Shown here: positions 54,418 through 63,351 of the stretch, piece after piece
Layout: the number at the start of each line of letters is the position of its first letter
How positions within the stretch are numbered: position 1 is the stretch's first letter
Assembly (NCBI RefSeq): GCF_009711045.1
Contig: NZ_WMJX01000005.1
Location: 1 to 64,000 of the forward strand
DNA: 64,000 nucleotides
Direction: 5' to 3'
Source: Myroides albus
GTDB lineage: Bacteria > Bacteroidota > Bacteroidia > Flavobacteriales > Flavobacteriaceae
Position numbers and translations under genes: made by a program
Notes under the pieces: model-generated
Database searches by the model: none
Seen by the model: the letters and a program-made list of their open reading frames with translations, nothing else
What the model was told of the DNA's origin: nothing

Positions 54418-55128
54418 ATGAATGAAAAAATTGATTTTGTTTGGCATGAGGCTGCAAATAGGTGTGCTATTTGCAAAGCTGAATTAGCCAAAAACGAAAC
54501 AGAGAACTCTACTACTAATGCGTCAGGAGTCATTTTAGAATATAATACTCATTTAGAAGTAACTGAAGATATAAGTTCTGACGAACCTGATATGGTACTT
54601 CTTTGTCAATCTGACTATGACTATGTCAGAAGAAACTCAGATACTTTTGACCGGGATATTCTCGATATCTTAAAGCGAAAACACGAGTTGTGGGTGTATA
54701 ATTTTTTATATAGTAAGAAAGAGCAGGGAATTAATGGAATTTACTTCGATGAAATTGTTTCAGTGGATCGGTTGTTAAGTCTTTTAGATCAAGCAGAAGG
54801 TTACTTTTTGGATTCTAATCTTCAGAGAAGTAGTATCAACAACGTAGTCTGCCGAAAGCTGTTTAAGGCAATAAATGAGTATGAAACGACAGATAAAGAA
54901 ATAGCTCTTGAGAAGAGAGAAAATGTTTTAAATGCTTTTAATATATTGGTTAAGAAATGGGTTAGAGTTTTTGGAAAAGTTGTTTTGCAGGATGTTTATC
55001 AAAAGGCAAGTAGTGATTATCGAACGCTGAGTATTTGTTTTATAGTAGTCTTGAATAAGAATACATCTCTAAATCACTTTAATGGAAAGAAACTGATCTA
55101 TCATATACCAAGTGGCTTGGCATTTTAA
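54418..55128 (+). CDS. Protein with degenerate HNH-like zinc module
   Basis: 236 residues. The first 100 resemble HNH endonuclease domains: W-E-A-A-N-R-CAIC (zinc-ligand pair), then EYNTHLEVTEDISSDEPDMVLLCQSDYDYVRRNSDTFDRDILDILKRKHELWV, which follows the family pattern ending in LLC and K-x-x-HE. But the second half of the active site has SDYD where nucleases carry a pair of histidines, so catalysis is doubtful. The remaining 135 residues are helical and unrecognised. It is 292 nt after the nuclease-helicase, with a palindromic operator-like site before it, and may form a functional pair with it. Confidence 0.7.
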   Translation: MNEKIDFVWHEAANRCAICKAELAKNETENSTTNASGVILEYNTHLEVTEDISSDEPDMVLLCQSDYDYVRRNSDTFDRDILDILKRKHELWVYNFLYSKKEQGINGIYFDEIVSVDRLLSLLDQAEGYFLDSNLQRSSINNVVCRKLFKAINEYETTDKEIALEKRENVLNAFNILVKKWVRVFGKVVLQDVYQKASSDYRTLSICFIVVLNKNTSLNHFNGKKLIYHIPSGLAF

Positions 55129-55196
55129 TTAGATCATTTTTTTTAATGCGTTTTTATTTTTCCAATGTAAGTTTGCGGAAATTTAAAAAGGATAGG

Positions 55197-55685
55197 ATGA
55201 GAAAGTATTTTATTTTATTTCTCGTGAGTAGCTTGTTTATGGTTAGTTGCGACAATCGCGAATCTGATTTAGGTTACAATGTATCGGTTTGGAATACGGT
55301 AGTGACTAAAGTTAATGATGTTGTAGGTATTGAGCAGAGCATTGTGAGCCTGGATGGATATTCGATGTTTAGTCAAAGGGGAGAATCTGCTCAGGAGTAC
55401 ATAAGGGAAGCTATTGAGGAGTATGCTAAGATGGATGTCAAGGAAGACGTTGTACCAATGAGAGAGGCTTTGATTTCGTATATGAAAGAATGCGATAAAT
55501 TATTGGATATTTACTTATCGTTAAGTAAACAGTCAGTAGATAAGGTTCTCACAGAGGAGGTAGTTGAGGAAAGCTATTTACACATCGAAAGTGTATTTAT
55601 GGAAATGGAGAAGCTGTCAGAGCAAGTAACTTTGGAACAAAAAGCCTTCGCTAAAAAACATTATATTACAAGATATGTATTGTAG
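55197..55685 (+). CDS. Small lipoprotein with coiled helical body
   Basis: 162 residues from ATG 55197; a longer frame starts at 55146 but the lipoprotein signal MRKYFILFLVSSLFMVSC begins here, with cysteine 18. The mature part is acidic and helical (SAQEYIREAIEEYAKMDVKEDVVPMREALISYMKECDKLLDIYLSLSK). No family recognised. It follows the HNH-like gene by 68 nt on the same strand, so it may belong to the same accessory unit. Confidence 0.72.
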   Translation: MRKYFILFLVSSLFMVSCDNRESDLGYNVSVWNTVVTKVNDVVGIEQSIVSLDGYSMFSQRGESAQEYIREAIEEYAKMDVKEDVVPMREALISYMKECDKLLDIYLSLSKQSVDKVLTEEVVEESYLHIESVFMEMEKLSEQVTLEQKAFAKKHYITRYVL

Positions 55686-55876
55686 TAAGTATTGTGTTTA
55701 ACCCCAAATCCGCATTCGCTAAATACTGCAAAGTAATTCGACTTTGCAATTCCACTATTAGCTATTGTAGCATACTATAGTATATGTGTATTGTTAATTC
55801 TGACCTATTCAGTATCATTTAATAGCTTCTCTATCTAATGCGTATTTTGGGTAAAATACAAGTGATTGCAATACAA

Positions 55877-55907
55877 AAAAGGCTGTCCTCAAGGACAGCC
55901 TTTTCCA
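55877..55907. terminator. Bidirectional terminator
   Basis: AAAAGGCTGTCC (55877-55888) and GGACAGCCTTTT (55893-55904) with a 4-nt loop, between the lipoprotein gene and gcvP. Confidence 0.9.
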
Positions 55908-55925
55908 TTTATAATTATTCAGATA

Positions 55926-58775
55926 TTAGTTTTCTAAATAAGCTTCGATAGGAGCACAAGAACAAATTAAGTTTCTGTCACCGTAAGCATCGTCAATACG
56001 ACGTACAGTAGGCCATAATTTGTTTTCAGCTACATAAGGAAGTGGGTAAGCCGCTTTCTGTCTTGAGTATGGAAGATCCCAGTTATCAGCAGTTAATAAT
56101 GCTAATGTGTGAGGAGCATTCTTAAGCTCGTTCACAGGGTTTTCGATAGTTGCATTCTCAATCTCTTGACGGATAGAAGCCATAGCATCACAGAATCTAT
56201 CAAGTTCTTCTTTGCTCTCACTTTCAGTTGGCTCGATCATTAATGTACCAGCTACTGGGAAAGATACTGTAGGAGCGTGGAAACCGTAGTCGATAAGACG
56301 TTTAGCGATATCTGTTACCTCGATACCTTTTTCTTTAAACTCACGTACGTCTACGATCATCTCATGTGCAGCACGTCCTTTCTCACCTGTATAAAGGATA
56401 GAATAATGCTCCTCTAAACGAGATTTCATGTAGTTAGCATTTAAGATAGCTTGTTGTGTTACTTTCTTCAGTCCTTCAGTTCCTAACATAGCGATGTAAC
56501 CGTAAGAAATTAAACACACTAATGCAGATCCATAAGGAGCAGCAGAGATAGCAGTGATTCCTTTCTCTCCACCTACCTTAACGATAGGGTTAGTAGGTAA
56601 GAATGGTACTAAGTGCTCAGCCACACAGATAGGTCCTACACCAGGCCCACCACCTCCGTGAGGAATAGCGAAAGTCTTGTGTAAGTTTAAGTGACATACA
56701 TCAGCCCCGATATTAGCAGGGTTAGTGATTGCCACCTGTGCATTCATATTAGCACCATCCATATATACTTGTCCTCCGTTATCGTGGATGATTTGAGTAA
56801 TCTCCATGATAGCAGACTCATATACACCATGTGTAGATGGGTAAGTCACCATAAGACAAGATAAGTTATCTTTATATTGTTCAGCTTTAGCTTTTAAGTC
56901 AGCCACGTCGATATTCCCTTCAGGTGTAGTTTTAGTCACGACTACTTTCATACCAGCCATAGCAGCAGAAGCAGGGTTAGTACCGTGTGCAGAAGCAGGA
57001 ATAAGTGCGATATCGCGTTGGAAGTCACCTCTTGAGTGGTGGTATGCACGGATAGCCATAAGACCAGCGTACTCTCCTTGAGCTCCAGAGTTTGGTTGTA
57101 ATGTAGTACCAGCAAAACCAGTAATCACATTTAACTTCTCTTCTAATCCGTGTAGCATCTCTAAGTATCCTTGTGCTTGATCAGCAGGTACGAATGGATG
57201 AACGTTGTTCCACTGTGCATTACTCAATGGTAACATCTCAGCAGCAGCATTCAATTTCATTGTACAAGACCCTAAAGAAATCATAGAGTGGTTAAGCGCT
57301 AAGTCTTTACGCTCTAATTTTTTGATATAACGCATTAACTCAGTCTCAGAGTGGTAGCTGTTAAATACAGCGTGCTCTAAGAACTTAGAAGTACGTTTTA
57401 GTTTATCTTGGTATTTAATTTCAGTGCTTAATGCAGTTACTTCTGTAGCTGTCTTACCAGTAGCTTGAGCGAATACATTAACAATAGCATTGATATCAGC
57501 TAATTCTACAGTCTCGTTTAATGAAATAGAGATAGTGTTAGCATCGATATAGTTAAAGTTAATAGAATTAGCTTCAGCGATAGGTTTTACTTTAGCAGCA
57601 TCCGCTTTCACTAAGATTGTATCAAAGAAGTTAGCATTAAGTTGTTCAATACCTAATTTACCTAATTCAGTAGCTACAGTTACTGCTTTTGCATGGATTA
57701 AAGAAGCGATGTTAGTCAATCCTTTAGGTCCGTGGTAAACAGCGTAGAAACTAGCCATAACAGCTAATAATACTTGAGCAGTACAGATATTAGATGTAGC
57801 CTTCTCACGTTTGATATGTTGTTCACGAGTTTGTAAAGCCATACGCAGTGCGAAGTTGTCATCAGCATCTTTAGATACTCCGATGATACGACCTGGCATG
57901 CTGCGCTTATATTCTTCTTTAGTAGCGAAGAAAGCAGCGTGAGGACCTCCGAATCCTAATGGAATACCAAAACGTTGAGTAGTACCTACTACTACGTCAG
58001 CACCCATTTCTCCTGGAGGAGTTAATAATACTAAAGACATGATATCAGCAGCTACAGCTACTTTAATGTCTTTTGCTTTTGCTTGGTTTATAAAGTCAGC
58101 ATAGTCAGCTACGATACCGTGTTTACCAGGGTATTGTAAGATAGCACCGAAGAATTCTTCTGAGAAGTCAAACTCTTCGTGGTTACCTACTACTAACTCT
58201 ACACCAAATGGAGTAGCACGAGTCTGTAATACTGATAAAGTCTGTGGTAAGATTTCTTCAGAAACGAAGAATTTCACTACGTTATTTTTCTTTTGATCTC
58301 TTGTTCTTACGTCGAATAATAAGATCATAGCTTCAGCAGCTGCAGTTGATTCATCTAATAGAGAAGCATTTGCAATCTCCATACCAGAAAGCTCGATAAC
58401 AGTAGTTTGGAAGTTTAATAAAGCTTCTAAACGACCTTGAGCTACTTCAGCTTGGTAAGGAGTATAAGCTGTATACCATCCTGGGTTTTCAAATACGTTA
58501 CGGATAATAGCAGCAGGAACTACTGCCTCATTATATCCTAAACCAATGAAAGAACGGAATATTTTATTTTTGTTTCCTAATGCTTGAATGTGAGATAAGT
58601 ACTCATACTCAGTCATTGCAGGGGCAAGGTTTAAATCTTCTTTAAGACGAATAGCGTCTGGGAAAGTTTCGTTGATTAATTGTTCGATGCTATCAGCTTT
58701 CACTGTTTTAAGCATCTCTGCGATATCCTCAGGACGAGGACCAATGTGTCTTAGAGCAAATGCGTTTGTTTTCAT
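55926..58775 (-). CDS. gcvP: Glycine dehydrogenase (decarboxylating), P protein
   Basis: 949 residues, the single-chain form that contains both halves. It decarboxylates glycine with pyridoxal phosphate and transfers the aminomethyl unit to the H protein of the glycine cleavage system. The PLP-binding lysine lies in NLHKTFAIPHGGGGPGVGPI in the C-terminal half; the N-terminal half has FIGLGYNEAVVPAAIIRNVFENPGWYTAYTPYQAEVAQGRLE. Other gcv genes are not adjacent. ATG start at 58775; terminator downstream. Confidence 0.97.
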   Translation of the reverse strand: MKTNAFALRHIGPRPEDIAEMLKTVKADSIEQLINETFPDAIRLKEDLNLAPAMTEYEYLSHIQALGNKNKIFRSFIGLGYNEAVVPAAIIRNVFENPGWYTAYTPYQAEVAQGRLEALLNFQTTVIELSGMEIANASLLDESTAAAEAMILLFDVRTRDQKKNNVVKFFVSEEILPQTLSVLQTRATPFGVELVVGNHEEFDFSEEFFGAILQYPGKHGIVADYADFINQAKAKDIKVAVAADIMSLVLLTPPGEMGADVVVGTTQRFGIPLGFGGPHAAFFATKEEYKRSMPGRIIGVSKDADDNFALRMALQTREQHIKREKATSNICTAQVLLAVMASFYAVYHGPKGLTNIASLIHAKAVTVATELGKLGIEQLNANFFDTILVKADAAKVKPIAEANSINFNYIDANTISISLNETVELADINAIVNVFAQATGKTATEVTALSTEIKYQDKLKRTSKFLEHAVFNSYHSETELMRYIKKLERKDLALNHSMISLGSCTMKLNAAAEMLPLSNAQWNNVHPFVPADQAQGYLEMLHGLEEKLNVITGFAGTTLQPNSGAQGEYAGLMAIRAYHHSRGDFQRDIALIPASAHGTNPASAAMAGMKVVVTKTTPEGNIDVADLKAKAEQYKDNLSCLMVTYPSTHGVYESAIMEITQIIHDNGGQVYMDGANMNAQVAITNPANIGADVCHLNLHKTFAIPHGGGGPGVGPICVAEHLVPFLPTNPIVKVGGEKGITAISAAPYGSALVCLISYGYIAMLGTEGLKKVTQQAILNANYMKSRLEEHYSILYTGEKGRAAHEMIVDVREFKEKGIEVTDIAKRLIDYGFHAPTVSFPVAGTLMIEPTESESKEELDRFCDAMASIRQEIENATIENPVNELKNAPHTLALLTADNWDLPYSRQKAAYPLPYVAENKLWPTVRRIDDAYGDRNLICSCAPIEAYLEN

Positions 58776-58898
58776 TTGGACAATAAATAAAAGTTGTGTT
58801 TAATCACACAAAAATAACCATTAATCTGACAATTGTGTCTTTATATCAATTAATTTTGAAAAGTGTATAAGCATAACAGTAGAAGACTGATAAATAAT

Positions 58899-59729
58899 AT
58901 GGATTTGTTAAAAAATAGAATAGTTGCTCTTTATTTAAACGGAAGTATTCACGTTTCCTTAGCAGTATTTGCTTTGGCACAAATGACATTTTATTTCTGT
59001 CACCTTCCATTTGATGCAGTTGTGTCTGTATTGGCTTTTACAGGAACATTGTTTTCGTACAACTTCATTAAATATGCTGAGGTAATCTATAGGCATAAAA
59101 CTCCATTTACGCTTCGGTTAAAGGTCATTATTGGGATAAGTATTATTGCGTTGCTGATAGGGACTATGGCTTTCTTTATGTTGAAATGGAAGGCACAGTT
59201 GGTCACTTTGAGCTTATTGGTGTTGTCAGTTTTATATGCTATACCTATTAGTAGTAATCGAAGTAATCTGCGCAACCTGGCAGGGCTTAAAGTATATATC
59301 GTCTGTCTGTGTTGGGCTACTGTAACGCTTATAGTACCGGTGATGAATGCGGATATACCGGTCAGTTGGGATATTGTAGTTAAGTTTATACAGCGTTTTA
59401 TCTTAGTGTTTATTCTAATCGGGATATTCGAAGTTGTTGACTTACAATACGACGACAAGTATTTAAAGACCTTACCTCAGATGCTTGGAATAGCTAATAC
59501 CAAGTGGTTGTTGGGATTGTTATTAATTCCTTTTTATGTTATCGAATTTTTTAAGGTAGGGTATCAACCTATACAAGCGTGGAATAACTTATTGATTGTT
59601 CTTCTTACGCTGTTCTTTATTTATTATGCATCTCCTAAGCGCACCAAATTCTTTACGCTATTTTGGGTAGAGAGTGTGCCTATTGTTTGGTGGTTAATTG
59701 TTGTAGTTCAGGGAAATGCCAGTTTATAA
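58899..59729 (+). CDS. UbiA-superfamily-like membrane protein
   Basis: 276 residues from ATG 58899 (MDLLKNRIVALYLNGSI); a longer frame starts at 58863. Eight or nine transmembrane helices. It keeps the second aspartate motif of UbiA prenyltransferases (DLQYDDKYLKTLPQMLG, about residue 188) and the YAIP...NLAGLKVYIV...W segment, but the first Asp-rich motif is replaced by YNFIKYAEV. It may therefore be a distant or inactive relative rather than a polyprenyltransferase. Orientation is divergent from gcvP. Confidence 0.72.
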   Translation: MDLLKNRIVALYLNGSIHVSLAVFALAQMTFYFCHLPFDAVVSVLAFTGTLFSYNFIKYAEVIYRHKTPFTLRLKVIIGISIIALLIGTMAFFMLKWKAQLVTLSLLVLSVLYAIPISSNRSNLRNLAGLKVYIVCLCWATVTLIVPVMNADIPVSWDIVVKFIQRFILVFILIGIFEVVDLQYDDKYLKTLPQMLGIANTKWLLGLLLIPFYVIEFFKVGYQPIQAWNNLLIVLLTLFFIYYASPKRTKFFTLFWVESVPIVWWLIVVVQGNASL

Positions 59730-59752
59730 GAATAAGAAAGACCAAGCAGTGC

Positions 59753-59962
59753 TCAGTCTTCATTTACATATTCTAGTATATCAGCTGGTTGACAATCTAA
59801 CTCTTTACAGATTGCCTCCAATGTACTAAAGCGTATGGCTTTTGCCTTATTGGTCTTGAGTATGGATAGATTACTCACAGTGATACCTACACGCTCAGCC
59901 AACTCATTAAGCGATATCTTTCGCTTAGCCATCATGACATCAAGGTTTACTATTATTGGCAT
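59753..59962 (-). CDS. XRE-family regulator (YozG-like)
   Basis: 69 residues, a single helix-turn-helix domain: MPIIVNLDVMMAKRKISLNELAERVGITVSNLSILKTNKAKAIRFSTLEAICKELDCQPADILEYV. This HTH_26-type group is usually paired with a DUF2975 membrane protein, as here (10-nt gap). It is presumed to repress its own operon; the membrane partner may modulate that. Confidence 0.92.
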   Translation of the reverse strand: MPIIVNLDVMMAKRKISLNELAERVGITVSNLSILKTNKAKAIRFSTLEAICKELDCQPADILEYVNED

Positions 59963-59972
59963 ATCGTGGGGG

Positions 59973-60599
59973 TTATATGGTTAGATCTGCATCTTCTTTT
60001 AGACGCAAATGTTGTTTCAATACTTCTACAATCATCAACAAAATTAAGGGAATAAAGAATAATGTGATGTCGTATGCTGTAGTTTTAACAAGTGTTAAGT
60101 TATAGAAACTGGCAATACTCTGTTGTTCAAGTTGAGTGAAGTACACGATAGTGTTCCCTATTATAGCGAATGTAATTTGTATATAGGCTAAGAATTTTAG
60201 ACGTCCTATTTGATCAGCATCTACAATAGTTCCCTTGTATAAATTCTTAAAGAATTTGAATAAAACAATTAATAGCATAGGTATTATAAAGAGACTTATT
60301 AGACCTAATAATCCCAATAAAAAGCTTGTCATTGTTGATTTTGTTTCAGAAACTTCAAATGTGATAGTTTCTTCTACAGTTGTCACTTGTGCCGTGATTG
60401 ATTGGCTGTTTTCTTTACTAACTAACGTTTTGTTTAAATTAGGTGTTTTATCTGATTTCACCACTATAGTGGCATAGTCTTTTCCTTCTTTAAATGCATT
60501 ATTTCCTTCCTTTAATCCTTCTGTAAAATCTTTGAAGTGAGAGGTAAATGAAAAAATATAGGCAATTAAGAAAAGTACAGTAAGTAGTTTTAGTTTCAT
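59973..60599 (-). CDS. DUF2975 membrane protein
   Basis: 208 residues with four predicted transmembrane helices, one at the N terminus (LKLLTVLFLIAYIFSF), a soluble loop of about 70 residues that is probably periplasmic, then three more (FLLGLLGLISLFIIPMLLIVLFKF, FLAYIQITFAIIGNTIVYF, ITLFFIPLILLMIVEVL). The pattern and its gene pairing fit DUF2975. The function is unknown. A 24-codon hydrophobic ORF ends 12 nt upstream, and the XRE gene starts 10 nt downstream. Confidence 0.88.
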   Translation of the reverse strand: MKLKLLTVLFLIAYIFSFTSHFKDFTEGLKEGNNAFKEGKDYATIVVKSDKTPNLNKTLVSKENSQSITAQVTTVEETITFEVSETKSTMTSFLLGLLGLISLFIIPMLLIVLFKFFKNLYKGTIVDADQIGRLKFLAYIQITFAIIGNTIVYFTQLEQQSIASFYNLTLVKTTAYDITLFFIPLILLMIVEVLKQHLRLKEDADLTI

Positions 60600-60611
60600 A
60601 GTATTGATTTT

Positions 60612-60686
60612 TTAAAATACGATATCAATTACCCATTCACAAAACGCTACTAAAAGTGTCACCCAATAGAATAATAATTTAATCAT
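60612..60686 (-). CDS. Very small hydrophobic peptide upstream of DUF2975
   Basis: 24 codons: MIKLLFYWVTLLVAFCEWVI plus DIVF, then TAA. One continuous hydrophobic helix with two tryptophans and an internal cysteine-glutamate. The start lies about 30 nt after a perfect promoter and the stop is 12 nt before the DUF2975 ATG, so it would be the first cistron. It could be a membrane peptide acting with DUF2975, a toxin-like peptide or a translated leader. Not confirmed by homology. Confidence 0.45.
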   Translation of the reverse strand: MIKLLFYWVTLLVAFCEWVIDIVF

Positions 60687-60717
60687 AGTAGTTTATTTGT
60701 TTGGTTTTACAATGCTT

Positions 60718-60747
60718 CAAAAGTAATAGTTTTTTTTTATAAAACAA
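60718..60747 (-). promoter_or_regulatory. Promoter of the DUF2975-XRE operon
   Basis: On the minus strand TTG (60745-60747), a 19-nt A/T-rich spacer and TACTTTTG (60718-60725) match the Bacteroidota consensus perfectly. Confidence 0.65.
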
Positions 60748-60866
60748 GAATAATTTATTGTTATTCGATAAATAGTTATCTTTAAACGTAAAATATATCT
60801 ATTAGAATATTTATGGATTAGATTAGAGTTTTGCGGAAAGCTCTTTTTTAGTTGTGTCTAAAAATG

Positions 60867-60874
60867 TATCTTTG
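60867..60874 (+). promoter_or_regulatory. -7 promoter element of leucyl aminopeptidase
   Basis: TATCTTTG lies 18 nt before the ATG; a T run at 60844-60849 occupies the upstream-box position. Confidence 0.45.
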
Positions 60875-60892
60875 TTGTAAATTATAAAAAGG

Positions 60893-62284
60893 ATGATAAA
60901 ATTAATTAACGAGCTAAAAACAAATAGTAATATTGTTTTTGTTATTGGAAAAGAAACGATTGATACTACAAATTTTCCTGTAGTAATTTTTGATTTTGCA
61001 AAAGAGTTTCAAGCAAGCGATAAAGAGGAGGACTTTGCAAAGATTGGTGGTCAGTATTTCTTCTTTGTCAAAGAAAATGAGAACTTAGAAAAGATGCGTT
61101 TGGCAGGTTTTAACGTTCGCAAACAGCTTGACAAGAAAGCTAATAATATCACAGTGGTAGGTAATGGCACTGGGACGTTGGCAGTGGTAGAAGGATTAGC
61201 TTTATCAAATTATCAATTCTTAAAGTACTTTAAAGAAGCAGCTGAAATGAAGTATGCCTTAGAAACAATTGAGGTTAAAGGGCAGTTTTCAGTTAAGGAA
61301 ATAGAAGATCTTCAAAACACGATAAAAGCAGTTTATTGGGCTCGTACAATGGTAAATGAACCAGTAAACTTTTTGAATGCTACACAGTTGGCAACTGAAA
61401 TAGAAGTTTTAGGTAAAGAAGCGGGATTCAGTGTGAAAGTTATGGAGCGCAAAGAAATCGAAGACCTAAAGATGGGTGGTTTATTGGCAGTTAATAGAGG
61501 TTCTGTAGAGCAACCTACTTTTACGATTATGGAATATAAGCCTGCTAAACCAGTAAACGCTAAACCGATAGTTTTAGTTGGAAAAGGTGTGGTATATGAT
61601 ACAGGGGGATTGAGTTTGAAACCAACAGCAGGATCAATGGATTCTATGAAGAGTGATATGGGAGGAGCTGCTTGTATGGCAGGTACTATCTATGCTGCTG
61701 CTTTGAACAAATTGGACGTACACGTGATTGGGTTAATTCCAGCTACTGATAACCGTCCAGGAGGAGATGCTTATGCACCAGGAGATGTGATCACGATGTA
61801 CGATGGAACAACAATCGAGGTGTTGAATACAGATGCTGAAGGACGTATGATTTTAGCAGATGCTATTGCTTATGCGACTAAGTATGATCCACAAGTGATT
61901 ATTGATGCAGCTACACTTACTGGAGCAGCATTAGTAGTGGCTGGAGATACGGCATCTTGTATTATGGGTAACGATGAGCAGATTATCGATGCTATCATCG
62001 CTTCAGGATACAATGTACACGAGCGTTTAGCTAAGTTACCTTTCTGGGATGACTATAAAGACTTGTTGAAATCTAACGTAGCAGATATGAAGAATATCGG
62101 TGGACGTTTTGCTGGTACTATCACAGCAGGTAAGTTCTTAGAACACTTCGCAAAAGCACCTTATGTACATATCGATATCGCTGGTCCAGCATGGATGGAT
62201 GCACCAAGAGATTACAAAGGTAATGGTGGTACAGGAAGTGGAGTACGTACTCTAGTTGACTTCTTGACTAACTACAAAGGATAA
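60893..62284 (+). CDS. Leucyl aminopeptidase (M17 family)
   Basis: 463 residues. The C-terminal catalytic domain carries the M17 signature NTDAEGRMILADAI (about residue 308) and metal/substrate residues in VGKGVVYDTGGLSLKP and MKSDMGGAACMAG. The N-terminal domain is diverged, as usual. It is a cytoplasmic two-metal peptidase removing N-terminal leucine and similar residues, normally a hexamer. It stands alone and ends with a strong terminator. Confidence 0.95.
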   Translation: MIKLINELKTNSNIVFVIGKETIDTTNFPVVIFDFAKEFQASDKEEDFAKIGGQYFFFVKENENLEKMRLAGFNVRKQLDKKANNITVVGNGTGTLAVVEGLALSNYQFLKYFKEAAEMKYALETIEVKGQFSVKEIEDLQNTIKAVYWARTMVNEPVNFLNATQLATEIEVLGKEAGFSVKVMERKEIEDLKMGGLLAVNRGSVEQPTFTIMEYKPAKPVNAKPIVLVGKGVVYDTGGLSLKPTAGSMDSMKSDMGGAACMAGTIYAAALNKLDVHVIGLIPATDNRPGGDAYAPGDVITMYDGTTIEVLNTDAEGRMILADAIAYATKYDPQVIIDAATLTGAALVVAGDTASCIMGNDEQIIDAIIASGYNVHERLAKLPFWDDYKDLLKSNVADMKNIGGRFAGTITAGKFLEHFAKAPYVHIDIAGPAWMDAPRDYKGNGGTGSGVRTLVDFLTNYKG

Positions 62285-62306
62285 TATCTGATTAGGATAT
62301 AAAGTA

Positions 62307-62334
62307 AAAGGCGTTCGAAAGAACGCCTTTTTTT
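62307..62334 (+). terminator. Terminator of the leucyl aminopeptidase gene
   Basis: A 10-bp stem (62307-62316 with 62321-62330), GAAA tetraloop and seven T residues. Confidence 0.93.
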
Positions 62335-62336
62335 GT

Positions 62337-63227
62337 TTATTTTTTCACAAGAACTTTAATTGTTTTGTAAGTGTATTTTATCTCCGATACTTTACCTCTA
62401 TTATTTACTGTGCTTATTACAGTCGAAGTTTCTAGATAATCATCCTTATCATATGTGTTTTGATGAGTAAACTTATCATTGTAAGTTTGGTCTGAAGGCT
62501 TATAATCAAAGGTAGTTCCTGTTACGTTGTGAGGACTACGAATTAAAAACTGCTCTTCAGTTTCAAAAAATTCTATTGAATAGGCTTGATCGCTTATATT
62601 CATATTAGTATAAGGGGATTTTTTGTCGTCATAAGTGATAAGTTCTATTATTCCATTACTATTAACTTCAATAAGATTTCCTCTATCGTCATATTTGTAA
62701 GTCGTTTCTTGATCAGTTTTGTCTGTGGAATTTTTTGTTCGAATTAGCTGTCCTTTTGGATTGTAATAGAATGAGTATAATGATTTATTTCCTTCAGTTT
62801 CATTTGTAATTGCATCTGCTTTAACTATTCTATTATTTTCATAAATGTACTGTAAATCCCAATATTCGTATTTTTTATCAGTAGTGTAGGTTTCTAATGT
62901 CATAGCAAAAGGGAGATTATTCTCATATGTGTATGTAAGTATTTCTTTTTCTACTTCATTTTTTCCATCAAAGGATTTAGTGATTTCCTCTGTATTATTA
63001 ACAGTACCATCTTCATTGTAAAAGAATGTAATAGTGATATCTTCAATGTGTTTTTCATTATCATATGAAGAGTATACGAAGTTGTCTATTACTTTTAATT
63101 CTTTGATCTCTATACCTGGATCTACTTCTTCTTTGCCTGGTTCTGTAATAGAATTGTCATCAGAGGAACAGTTTACCGCAAACATACCTACTAGGCATAG
63201 TGCTAGTATTCTTAAATTGTTTTTCAT
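62337..63227 (-). CDS. Lipoprotein with YD/RHS-like repeats
   Basis: 296 residues from ATG 63227 (MKNNLRILALCLVGMFAVNC, lipobox with cysteine 20, then SSDDNS, a common surface-export signature in Bacteroidota). The body is a series of beta strands with RHS-like turns, for example YSFYYNPKGQLIRTKN and YKYDDRGNLIEVNSNG. Probably a cell-surface lipoprotein of unknown function. An ATG-less extension upstream (to 63245) is not needed. Confidence 0.85.
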   Translation of the reverse strand: MKNNLRILALCLVGMFAVNCSSDDNSITEPGKEEVDPGIEIKELKVIDNFVYSSYDNEKHIEDITITFFYNEDGTVNNTEEITKSFDGKNEVEKEILTYTYENNLPFAMTLETYTTDKKYEYWDLQYIYENNRIVKADAITNETEGNKSLYSFYYNPKGQLIRTKNSTDKTDQETTYKYDDRGNLIEVNSNGIIELITYDDKKSPYTNMNISDQAYSIEFFETEEQFLIRSPHNVTGTTFDYKPSDQTYNDKFTHQNTYDKDDYLETSTVISTVNNRGKVSEIKYTYKTIKVLVKK

Positions 63228-63351
63228 ATTTAAATTTTTTAACAAAATTAACTAAAATATCCTTATTGTCAAAAGAAGGGTAAATTTTGTATCTATAAGC
63301 CGAGTTCAGTGTATTTATCATATTTTTGTCATCTTATAAAAAATTATAACA

